NCBI GenBank assembly: GCA_030151925.1 | Contig: JASLCY010000108.1 | Span: forward strand, 1 to 5,202 | Length of the DNA: 5,202 nucleotides | Source of the DNA: Oligoflexus sp. | Lineage (GTDB): Bacteria; Bdellovibrionota_B; Oligoflexia; Oligoflexales; Oligoflexaceae | Reading direction: 5' to 3' | In this document: one piece after another, positions 1-5,202 of the stretch | Layout of the letters: each line of letters starts with the position of its first letter | Numbering within the stretch: position 1 is the first letter of the stretch | Program-made: the position numbers and the translations under genes | Notes under the pieces: generated by a model | The model's database searches: none | Seen by the model: the letters and a program-made list of their open reading frames with translations, nothing else | Told to the model about the DNA's origin: nothing

Positions 1-491
1 CCTTCAATACCTCAAACCTCAGCTTGATCGCGACGCCGGCGGTGACCAGCACCGTGACCGCGGACACGCCTCACCTCGGCGGCAAATGGAAGGTCGCGGT
101 TCGCGCCGGTGCGGACGAGAGCTTCTTCCACGATCGCATGGATACATACCACAACGGTAACGGCCTGGATCTCGGCTATATCTTCGCGCCGACCTCCCCG
201 AACCTCTACCTGGAACTGAGCGCCCTGCTCACCACGTATTACACCGACGCCTCGCAGAGCCTGAACTCGGCCCACATCGCGCCGATGATCGGCTACCAGA
301 CCCACGGCTTCGTCGCGGGCGCCCGTCTCCTCGCCGGCGCTGTCCAGCGTTACGACGATCACCACGGTTTCGGCGACTTCGGCGCTGAGGCGCGCTTCGG
401 CAAGGAATGGAAAAAAGCCTCGCTCTTCCTCAGCGGCGGCCGCACCGACCACCTCGCCCGCATCGGCGTCGACCTCGGCTACCTCTTCTAA
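1..491 (+). CDS. Probable outer-membrane beta-barrel protein, C-terminal part (5' end outside window)
   Basis: The frame is open from the left edge (first full codon at 3) to a TAA at 489-491, giving 162 residues of a longer protein. The sequence alternates hydrophobic/aromatic and polar residues with many Gly and Tyr, for example LDLGYIFAP, NLYLELSALLTTYY and FGAEARFG. It ends in IGVDLGYLF. A final strand with a C-terminal Phe is the usual recognition signal for the Bam outer-membrane assembly machinery, so a barrel in the outer membrane is the best reading. I cannot assign a family or a substrate. A TTG at 24 is available as a start, but the frame is open upstream of it and no ribosome binding site is seen, so the gene most likely begins before the window. 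It converges on the LysR gene with a 2-bp gap between stops. Confidence 0.6.
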   Translation, partial: FNTSNLSLIATPAVTSTVTADTPHLGGKWKVAVRAGADESFFHDRMDTYHNGNGLDLGYIFAPTSPNLYLELSALLTTYYTDASQSLNSAHIAPMIGYQTHGFVAGARLLAGAVQRYDDHHGFGDFGAEARFGKEWKKASLFLSGGRTDHLARIGVDLGYLF

Positions 492-493
492 GA

Positions 494-1393
494 TCAGCCC
501 TTGGGCTTTTTCTGCTCCGCCATGAGACTCGTGGCGAGGTCGATAAAAGCCCTCACTTTCGGCGGCATATATTTCTGCCCCGGATAAACGAAAGCATAGT
601 GGCCCGAGCTCAGGATCCTCCACTTCGGAAGGACCTGGACGAGGGCCTTCTTTTTATATTCGGGCGTCGCCAGGAAGTCGGGAAGCCAGCCGATCCCGCT
701 GCCGAGTATCGTCATCACCTTGATCGTCTCGATGTCGTCCGCCGTCACCCGCGATTTGATCTCGAGCGTATGCGTGGTCTTGCCGTCGCTGACCTGGAAG
801 CCCTTGGCCTTCATCGCCGGATGCACGATGACCTGATGCTTCACGAAGTCCCTCGGCGAAGCGGGGCTGCCGTATTTCTCGATATAGGCGGGCGAGGCCC
901 AGAAGCCGCCGTTCACATCGAAGAATTTGCGGGCGACGAGAGTGGAGTCCTTGAGCTGCCCCACGCGTATCGCGAGATCCACGCCTTCGCCGACGAGGTC
1001 GATCATGCGGTTCGTGAGGATGAGCTCGACTTCGGTGTCGGGATACTTCTTGAGGTAGCCGCAGACGATCGAAGGCAGTATCGAATGCCCGATATCGATG
1101 GGTGCGGTGAGGCGCAGGAGGCCTGAGGGGTGGTCCTGGCTCGCGAAGAGAGAGGCCTCCCCTATCTCGATTTCCTTGATGGCGAGCGCGCAGTGGCGAA
1201 AGTACGTTTGGCCCGCGTCGGTCACATGGAGCCGACGGGTCGTCCGTTGGATCAGAGTCACGCCGAGGCGTTTCTCGAGGGCGGCGACCTTGGCGGAAAC
1301 GGTGGTCTTCGGCATTTTAAGCACGCGAGCGGCGCCAGAAAAACTCCCTGTTTCTATGACCTTAACAAAGACTTTGACAGCATCTATATCCAC
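494..1393 (-). CDS. LysR-family transcriptional regulator (CrgA/AaeR-like subgroup)
   Basis: A 299-residue protein, the normal length for LysR regulators. Residues 1-60 form the winged helix-turn-helix: VFVKVIETGSFSGAARVL, then MPKTTVSAKVAALEKRLGV (recognition helix) and QRTTRRLHVTDAG (wing). A linker helix follows to about residue 85. The effector domain (about 91-290) opens with GLLRLTAPIDIG and has VDLAIRVGQLKDSTLVAR at 138-155, the pattern of the CrgA-like periplasmic-binding fold; GSGIGWLPDF (231-240) matches the usual conserved segment there. The start is GTG at 1393-1391: an in-frame TAA lies three codons upstream, and the family's N-terminal pattern begins right after it. The ribosome binding site is weak (GGAT about 8 bases upstream). 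It is divergent from the reductase/dioxygenase operon, the classic arrangement for a LysR protein controlling its neighbours and itself. The effector cannot be told from sequence. Confidence 0.93.
   Translation of the reverse strand: MDIDAVKVFVKVIETGSFSGAARVLKMPKTTVSAKVAALEKRLGVTLIQRTTRRLHVTDAGQTYFRHCALAIKEIEIGEASLFASQDHPSGLLRLTAPIDIGHSILPSIVCGYLKKYPDTEVELILTNRMIDLVGEGVDLAIRVGQLKDSTLVARKFFDVNGGFWASPAYIEKYGSPASPRDFVKHQVIVHPAMKAKGFQVSDGKTTHTLEIKSRVTADDIETIKVMTILGSGIGWLPDFLATPEYKKKALVQVLPKWRILSSGHYAFVYPGQKYMPPKVRAFIDLATSLMAEQKKPKG
496..511 (+). terminator. Short hairpin plus T-run, candidate terminator of the barrel gene
   Basis: AGCCC (496-500) and GGGCT (503-507) form an inverted repeat around TT, followed by a T-run at 507-511. 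In RNA this is a CUUG-tetraloop-type hairpin with about 5 bp, four of them G-C, ahead of five U. It begins 4 bases after the barrel gene's stop and lies inside the last codons (KPKG-stop) of the convergent LysR gene. The stem is short, so efficiency is uncertain. On the opposite strand no T-run follows it, so it would not end LysR transcription. Confidence 0.4.
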
Positions 1394-1398
1394 GTCTG

Positions 1399-1422
1399 AT
1401 TATCCAATATCTTGTACATAAT
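1399..1422. promoter_or_regulatory. Candidate LysR-type operator in the divergent intergenic region
   Basis: An inverted repeat ATTAT (1399-1403) / ATAAT (1418-1422) encloses a second dyad centred on the palindrome TGTACA (1413-1418). A T-N11-A spacing, typical of LysR boxes, is present (T1408, A1420). A further 8-bp palindrome, TATGCATA, lies at 1441-1448. The segment is much richer in A+T than its surroundings, so chance matches are possible. The position, next to the regulator start and upstream of the operon, is what a LysR protein would need. Confidence 0.3.
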
Positions 1423-1473
1423 TTCCTTATTTTCCCATCTTATGCATATTCTCGAAGCTGCCGTAAAGTGTTT

Positions 1474-1479
1474 TATAAG
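1474..1479 (+). promoter_or_regulatory. Candidate -10 element of the reductase/dioxygenase operon
   Basis: TATAAG matches the sigma-70 -10 consensus at 5 of 6 bases. Transcription would start near 1486, leaving a leader of about 37 bases before the ATG at 1523. No good -35 is found at the usual distance; TTCTCG at 1449-1454 is the nearest, with 3 of 6 matches and a 19-base spacer. A weak -35 would fit a promoter that needs an activator such as the divergent LysR protein. Confidence 0.3.
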
Positions 1480-1510
1480 GCGCCGCCCCAGGCCCGCCTT
1501 CGGAAACATA

Positions 1511-1516
1511 AAGGAG
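1511..1516 (+). promoter_or_regulatory. Ribosome binding site fixing the reductase start
   Basis: AAGGAG is placed 6 bases before the ATG at 1523. The same frame is open further upstream, with a TTG at 1412 and an ATG at 1442, but neither has a ribosome binding site. The extra residues would also not belong to the Rossmann fold, so 1523 is the start. Confidence 0.85.
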
Positions 1517-1522
1517 CTCTCC

Positions 1523-2404
1523 ATGTCTCATTCTTCCACACTGCTCGTTACGGGCGCTTCCGGCCATCTCGGTAAACGCGTGCTCGAAGTCTTGCTCGCC
1601 CGCGGCGTTCCCGCATCGTCCATCATCGCCACCACCCGCGACATTTCAAAACTCAAGGATTTCGCGAGCCGCGGCGTCGCCCTCCGCGCCGTGGACTTCA
1701 ACGATAAGGCGGCAACGGTCAAAGGCTTCGCCGGAGCCGACCGCCTCCTGCTCATCAGCACCGATACGATCGGCGGCCGAGTGGCCCAGCACAAGAACGC
1801 GATCGAGGCCGCGAAACAAGCCGGCGTGAAACATATCATCTATACCTCCTTCGTGAATCCCGACCGTTCGCTGGCGCTCGTCGGGCCCGAGCACGTGGAG
1901 ACCGAGAAGCTCATCCTCGACAGCGGGCTGAGCTATACGATCCTCCGCAACAACTATTACGCGGATAATCTGCTCTGGACCCTGCCGCAGACGGTCAAGA
2001 GCGGGACGCTCATCGGCGCGCAAGGATTGGGCCGCATCTCCTACGTGACTCGTGAAGACTGCGCCCGTGCCGCGGCCGCAGCGCTGAGCTCGGACGATGC
2101 GAGCAATTCCGTGCTCGACATCACGGGGCCAAAAGCGGTTAGCTATGAGGAGCTGGCGAAGATCGTGACGAGGATCACCGGCAAGCCGATCAAAGTCCTC
2201 GATATGCCGGCTTCGGATTTCAAAGGAGCCTTGGTCGCGGCGGGACAACCGGAGGCCTATGCGAACCTCTTCCTCTCGTTCGACCTCGCGGCGAAACAAG
2301 GGACCATGGCGACGGTGACGAGCGCCGTGCGCGATCTGGCGGGAAGCGAGCCGACTACGCTGGAAAACTTCCTGAGCGCGCATAAGCAGGCTTTCATCGC
2401 CTGA
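1523..2404 (+). CDS. NmrA-like NAD(P)-dependent oxidoreductase, probable quinone oxidoreductase (QorB-like)
   Basis: A 293-residue atypical short-chain dehydrogenase. The nucleotide-binding loop is at the N-terminus: LLVTGASGHLGKRV, with the GxxGxxG glycines at residues 11, 14 and 17. Basic residues after strand 2 (TTRDISKLK) suggest NADPH preference. Other family segments are LLLISTD (75-81), QHKNAIEAAKQAGVKHIIYTS (89-109), EHVETEKL (123-130) and YTILRNNYYADNL (138-150). Each matches, from memory, the corresponding part of E. coli QorB, which reduces quinones with NADPH in the cytoplasm; the length is also close (about 286 there). There is no Tyr-x-x-x-Lys catalytic pair of the classical type, as expected. 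The stop is 12 bp before the dioxygenase start, so the two are almost certainly co-transcribed. Quinone reduction is inferred from family; related NmrA proteins include azoreductases and redox sensors. Confidence 0.88.
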   Translation: MSHSSTLLVTGASGHLGKRVLEVLLARGVPASSIIATTRDISKLKDFASRGVALRAVDFNDKAATVKGFAGADRLLLISTDTIGGRVAQHKNAIEAAKQAGVKHIIYTSFVNPDRSLALVGPEHVETEKLILDSGLSYTILRNNYYADNLLWTLPQTVKSGTLIGAQGLGRISYVTREDCARAAAAALSSDDASNSVLDITGPKAVSYEELAKIVTRITGKPIKVLDMPASDFKGALVAAGQPEAYANLFLSFDLAAKQGTMATVTSAVRDLAGSEPTTLENFLSAHKQAFIA

Positions 2405-2411
2405 AAAGGAG
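2405..2411 (+). promoter_or_regulatory. Ribosome binding site of the dioxygenase gene
   Basis: AAAGGAG directly follows the TGA of the reductase gene and lies 5 bases before the ATG at 2417. A strong site in a 12-bp junction supports co-transcription and independent translation of the second gene. Confidence 0.85.
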
Positions 2412-2416
2412 TTGTT

Positions 2417-3217
2417 ATGAGCGGACCCCGCTTACCCGTCCTATTCATTTCCCACGGCGGTGGGCCCTGGCCCTACATCCCGGAGATGGCCGCGCAGTTC
2501 AAGAAAACCGCGTACGAGCTGGGGCAGATCCCCAAGACGCTGCCCGAGAAGCCGAAGGCCGTGCTCTCGATCTCCGGGCATTGGGAGACCGATGATTTCA
2601 CGGTCTCGAGCGCCGAGCATCCGCCCATGGTTTATGATTACGGAGGTTTTCCGCCCTATACCTATCAGATCAAATACCCGGCTCCCGGGGCGCCCCTGGT
2701 CGCGCAGCGCGTGGAAGAACTCCTGGGACGAGCGGGGATCCCGGCTTTTGCCGACCCGACCCGAGGCTTCGATCACGGGACGTTCGTCCCGCTCTACCTC
2801 ATGTATCCCGAGGCGGAGGTTCCGGTCGTATCGATGTCGATCAAGAGGAACTACAAACCCGCCGAGCACATCCGCATGGGCGAAGCGCTCCAAGCCCTGC
2901 GCGATGAAGGGGTGCTGATCATCGGCAGCGGTTTGAGCTACCACAACATGCGGGGTTTCGGTTCGGCCGCGGCCGGACCCGTATCCGCGCAATTCGGCGG
3001 TTGGCTCGGCGAGACGATAGCCGAGAAAGATGCGGCGGAGCGCAATGCAAAATTGCTGAAGTGGGAGCAGGCGCCCGCGGCTCGGCTCGCTCATCCCCGG
3101 GAAGATCACCTCGTGCCGCTGCTGGTCGTCGCCGGTGCGGCCGGTGCGGATCAGGGCCGTACGCTCTTTGTGGATCATGTGTTCGGCGTGGATATGGCAA
3201 CCTACGCATTCGGTTGA
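2417..3217 (+). CDS. Class III extradiol ring-cleavage dioxygenase, DODA/YgiD type
   Basis: A 266-residue protein, the usual length for the DODA/YgiD (LigB-superfamily) enzymes that open catechol rings such as 4,5-DOPA. Every conserved histidine block of the family is present: FISHGGG (His13), SISGHW (His55), GFDHGTFVPL (His120), SGLSYHNMR (His176) and REDHLVPL (His231). By comparison with YgiD from memory, His13, His55 and His231 are the likely metal ligands, with His120 and His176 near the substrate. YDYGGFPPYTYQIKYPAPG (73-91) also matches the family. One difference is HGGGPW where YgiD has HGSPM. It has no signal peptide, so it is cytoplasmic. It is the second gene of the operon behind the QorB-like reductase. 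The family is certain; the actual ring substrate is unknown, and YgiD-like proteins often show weak, broad activity. Confidence 0.92.
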   Translation: MSGPRLPVLFISHGGGPWPYIPEMAAQFKKTAYELGQIPKTLPEKPKAVLSISGHWETDDFTVSSAEHPPMVYDYGGFPPYTYQIKYPAPGAPLVAQRVEELLGRAGIPAFADPTRGFDHGTFVPLYLMYPEAEVPVVSMSIKRNYKPAEHIRMGEALQALRDEGVLIIGSGLSYHNMRGFGSAAAGPVSAQFGGWLGETIAEKDAAERNAKLLKWEQAPAARLAHPREDHLVPLLVVAGAAGADQGRTLFVDHVFGVDMATYAFG

Positions 3218-3224
3218 ATTTTTC

Positions 3225-3248
3225 ACGGAGCTCATGCCGCGAGGCCGT
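3225..3248 (+). other. Imperfect stem-loop just after the dioxygenase gene
   Basis: ACGG (3225-3228) pairs with CCGT (3245-3248), and CTC (3231-3233) with GAG (3241-3243), separated by a small internal loop and a 7-base terminal loop. It starts 8 bases after the stop codon. No T-run follows, so it is not a standard terminator; it could protect the transcript's 3' end or be chance. Confidence 0.25.
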
Positions 3249-3256
3249 ACTGAATT

Positions 3257-3288
3257 AAAAATATTGTTCGAAAGCGCGGTATTTTTTT
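3257..3288 (+). terminator. Candidate terminator of the reductase/dioxygenase operon
   Basis: AAAAATATTG (3257-3266) can pair with CGGTATTTTT (3277-3286) to give a 10-bp stem, including two G-U pairs, around a 10-base loop; the T-run covers 3282-3288. The A-tract on the 5' side means the reverse strand also has a T-run. The stem is mostly A-U and therefore weak, but it is the only intrinsic terminator candidate between the operon and the lipoprotein gene. Confidence 0.4.
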
Positions 3289-3354
3289 AAGACCTTTACA
3301 TGAAATTAATAGGGAGGAATGACTCTGCTGTGATATGAATCTCTCGCATATTCA

Positions 3355-3360
3355 TGAGGT
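3355..3360 (+). promoter_or_regulatory. Ribosome binding site deciding the lipoprotein start
   Basis: TGAGGT sits 5 bases before the ATG at 3366. An in-frame ATG at 3354 overlaps this site and has no ribosome binding site of its own; an in-frame TGA at 3336 blocks anything further upstream. 3366 is therefore preferred, though 3354 would add only MRFV. A TTTACA at 3295-3300 resembles a -35 box (5 of 6), but I find no matching -10 and do not call a promoter. Confidence 0.65.
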
Positions 3361-3365
3361 TCGTC

Positions 3366-5202
3366 ATGGCAATCAGGAACAAATCCCGTGTTTGGCAGCG
3401 ATGTGGTCTCCTTCTTTGTTTATGGCTAGCGAGCGCTTGCCACAAAGACTCCAAGGATTCCTCCTCGCCTCCCGTCCCGCATTCGAATCTCAATCCTCCT
3501 ATCGATTCCAATTCCACCGACTCCCATACTTCCGATCCTTCCTCTCCCAGCGATGCATCGACGGCTGACGTCCCCAACGATCAGCTCTCGGGGATCGCGA
3601 CTTCGACTTGCAGCCATGAACTGGAGTCGAAGAACAAGGCGCGGACCTGCGAGGTCACGCACCAGGGCACGAACGGATCGATCTACATCGAAGGAACCCT
3701 GCTGGCCCCCGAAGGCGTGATCCCGGGCGGTCAGGTCCTGCTCGACAACAAGGGCCTCATCCAATGCTCGGGCTGCGATTGCTACAAGGATCCGGCTTTT
3801 GCCGAAGCGACCCATATCTCGTGCGCCGGCGGCATCATCTCGCCCGGCCTCATCAATGGCCACGACCATCTCGGTTGGGCGAACGTCCCGCCCCAGGACC
3901 ATACGGAGCACTACGAGCACCGCAACGACTGGCGAGGCGGCAAACGCTCCCATAAGAAACTCGTGATCCCCGTATCCGGCGGCGCTCCGGAGATCGCGCT
4001 CGGCGAACTTCGCCAGCTCATGGTCGGAACGGTGTCGATCGCGGGCTCCAACGCCATCCAGGGCTTCGCCCGCAACCTCGATAACGCGAGCGACCTCGAG
4101 GGCCTCGATGCCGAAGCGATGGCCTACGATACCTTCCCGCTCGAATCATCCGACGATTATGCCTTCCGCGTCGACGATTGCATGTACTCGCGCGAAAGCT
4201 CGCTGGATTATCTCCGCTTCGGCGAGCATCTGATGCACGTGGCCGAAGGCATCGACGCCGCGGCGCGCAATGAGTTCCTCTGCCTCAGCGGGAAGCAGGC
4301 CGGCGGCTACGATGCGGTGCAGGCGCGCAACACGATCGTCCACGGCGTCGGCCTCGATGCGAGCGACATCAAATTGCTCGCCGATCGCGGCACCGCCGTT
4401 ATCTGGTCGCCGCGCTCCAACATCTCCCTCTACGGGAACACCGCCAGCGTCACGATCATGAAGAACCTCGGCGTGAATATCGCCCTCGGCACCGACTGGG
4501 CGCCTTCCGGGTCGGCCCACCTCCTGCGCGAGATGCAGTGCGCGGCGGATCTCAACGAGAAGAACTTCAACGGCGCGTTCAGCGATAAAGAGCTCTGGAT
4601 GATGATGACCTCGGATGCGGCCGCGGCGATGAAAGTCGACGGGAAGCTCGGGCGTCTTCAAAAAGGCTATGTGGCCGATATCGCCGTCTATCGCGACCTG
4701 AAGGCGGCGAATCCCTATCGTTCGCTGATGCAGGCCGAAGCCAAGGATACCGTCCTCGTCCTCAAGGGCGGCAAACCCATGTACGGTGACAGCGAGATCC
4801 TGAGCGGCCTCGGTCAGAGCTGTGACGCGCTCACCGTCTGCGGTGAAAGCAAGGCCGTTTGTTTCCAGGACGGCTTGAAGGAGCTCGAGCCCTCGGGCAT
4901 CACCGACATCCGTGGCCTCCTGTCCTACACGCAGAACAAGCAGGTCCATTACCCCCTTTATTTCTGTGAAGCCCCAGCGGACGAGCCCTCGTGCTTGCCG
5001 ACCCGCGACGGTGAATACGCGGGCGTGAAAGCCGGCGATCAGGATGGCGACGGCGTGCCGGACGAGATCGATAACTGCCCGGCCGTCTTCAACCCGATCC
5101 GTCCCATGGATAACGGCAAACAAGTCGATGCCGACGGCGATGGCATCGGCGATGCCTGCGATCCCTGCCCGCTCGGAACGGAAGGCGGCGCCTGCGACAA
5201 GA
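3366..5202 (+). CDS. Lipoprotein metal-dependent amidohydrolase (ATZ/TRZ-like) with TSP3-type calcium repeats, 3' end outside window
   Basis: Open to the right edge: 612 residues, no stop. Residues 1-25 form a lipoprotein signal: basic RNKSR and R12, hydrophobic GLLLCLWLAS, and a lipobox-like ASAC with Cys25. A Ser/Pro/Asp/Asn linker follows (26-72). The amidohydrolase spans about 95-475: PGLINGHDHLG (His166, His168), HVAE (His291, Glu294), IVHGVGL (His326), WSPRSNISL (347-355), ALGTDWAPSG (Asp377) and GRLQKGYVADIAVY (429-442). This is the complete mononuclear metal site of the AtzA/TrzN-type deaminase/chlorohydrolase group; the spacings from His291 onward match AtzA from memory (33 and 51 residues there, 35 and 51 here). 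After a Cys-containing segment (480-550) come two calcium-loop repeats, DQDGDGVPDEIDNC (558-571) and DADGDGIGDACDPC (588-601), as in thrombospondin type 3. It should hydrolyse or deaminate a C-N-bonded substrate outside the cytoplasm; the substrate is unknown. About 18 Cys beyond Cys25 suggest disulfides. Confidence 0.85.
   Translation, partial: MAIRNKSRVWQRCGLLLCLWLASACHKDSKDSSSPPVPHSNLNPPIDSNSTDSHTSDPSSPSDASTADVPNDQLSGIATSTCSHELESKNKARTCEVTHQGTNGSIYIEGTLLAPEGVIPGGQVLLDNKGLIQCSGCDCYKDPAFAEATHISCAGGIISPGLINGHDHLGWANVPPQDHTEHYEHRNDWRGGKRSHKKLVIPVSGGAPEIALGELRQLMVGTVSIAGSNAIQGFARNLDNASDLEGLDAEAMAYDTFPLESSDDYAFRVDDCMYSRESSLDYLRFGEHLMHVAEGIDAAARNEFLCLSGKQAGGYDAVQARNTIVHGVGLDASDIKLLADRGTAVIWSPRSNISLYGNTASVTIMKNLGVNIALGTDWAPSGSAHLLREMQCAADLNEKNFNGAFSDKELWMMMTSDAAAAMKVDGKLGRLQKGYVADIAVYRDLKAANPYRSLMQAEAKDTVLVLKGGKPMYGDSEILSGLGQSCDALTVCGESKAVCFQDGLKELEPSGITDIRGLLSYTQNKQVHYPLYFCEAPADEPSCLPTRDGEYAGVKAGDQDGDGVPDEIDNCPAVFNPIRPMDNGKQVDADGDGIGDACDPCPLGTEGGACDK
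5037..5202 (+). repeat. Thrombospondin type-3-like calcium-binding repeats within the lipoprotein
   Basis: Two DxDxDGxxD loops, residues 558-566 and 588-596 of the lipoprotein, each followed by a Cys-bearing D-x-C motif (DNC; CDPC). The 30-residue period and the NCP..FNP segment between them are typical of TSP3 repeats, which bind calcium and often link a secreted enzyme to the cell surface. The array may continue past the window, since the frame is still open. Confidence 0.8.

Noticed and set aside
12..623. Minus-strand open frame (203 codons) opposite the barrel gene and the LysR 3' end
   Set aside because: It is low-complexity, Ala/Val/Glu/Arg-rich, and overlaps two better-supported genes; no family pattern or ribosome binding site is evident.
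407..1126. Plus-strand open frame (239 codons) opposite the LysR gene
   Set aside because: It is Arg/His/Asp-rich with no recognisable domain and lies antisense to a clear LysR regulator.
1412..1522. Upstream extension of the reductase to the TTG at 1412
   Set aside because: AAGGAG placed 6 bases before the ATG at 1523 and the Rossmann-fold start both favour 1523. The extension would cover the promoter region.
1646..3235. Minus-strand open frames opposite the reductase (1646-2383) and dioxygenase (2441-3235)
   Set aside because: Both plus-strand genes carry all family motifs and good ribosome binding sites. The antisense frames are Arg-rich mirrors without motifs.
3218..3365. A small gene or non-coding RNA in the gap before the lipoprotein gene
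   Set aside because: The short frames here are AT-rich with no ribosome binding site or motif. Terminator-like structures and the lipoprotein's translation signals explain the gap.
4146..5123. Long minus-strand open frame (325 codons) opposite the amidohydrolase
   Set aside because: The plus strand encodes a recognisable amidohydrolase with a full metal site and TSP3 repeats. The antisense frame shows no domain and looks like the mirror of GC-rich codon use.
1..5202. CRISPR array, insertion sequence, tRNA/rRNA or phage-like module
   Set aside because: No spaced direct repeats, terminal inverted repeats with a transposase, cloverleaf sequences or phage structural genes were seen.

Overview
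This window is GC-rich chromosomal DNA from a Gram-negative bacterium. It holds the end of a probable outer-membrane beta-barrel gene and the start of a lipoprotein gene whose product ends in thrombospondin type-3-like calcium repeats. Secreted or surface proteins combining a lipobox, a Ser/Pro/Asp linker, an enzyme domain and TSP3 repeats are common in Myxococcota, Bdellovibrionota/Oligoflexia and similar predatory or environmental groups. I lean that way, with low confidence, since there is no rRNA or other marker gene here.

Layout. Positions 1-491 (+) are the C-terminal part of a beta-barrel-like protein of unknown family. Its stop codon is 2 bp from the stop of a convergent LysR-family regulator (494-1393, -). 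A short hairpin with a T-run (496-511) lies inside the 3' end of the regulator gene and could end transcription of the barrel gene. A 129-bp AT-rich divergent intergenic region (1394-1522) separates the regulator from a tight two-gene operon. The operon encodes a QorB/NmrA-like NAD(P)-binding quinone reductase (1523-2404, +) and a class III extradiol (DODA/YgiD-type) dioxygenase (2417-3217, +). A 148-bp AT-rich gap (3218-3365) carries a candidate terminator. It leads to a large lipoprotein amidohydrolase (3366 to the right edge, +), which has a complete mononuclear ATZ/TRZ-type metal site and C-terminal TSP3-like repeats and is cut by the window end.

How the genes may work together. The regulator and the divergent reductase/dioxygenase pair look like a self-contained module: one enzyme would reduce quinones and the other would open catechol-type rings, under a LysR regulator that probably also controls itself. 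This is inference from family and arrangement; the inducer and substrates are unknown. The lipoprotein amidohydrolase appears to be a separate transcription unit acting outside the cytoplasm. No mobile element, CRISPR array, tRNA or rRNA was seen. I do not see convincing evidence of a wholly new system; the most unusual items are the metal-dependent hydrolase joined to TSP3 repeats and the quinone/catechol gene pair.
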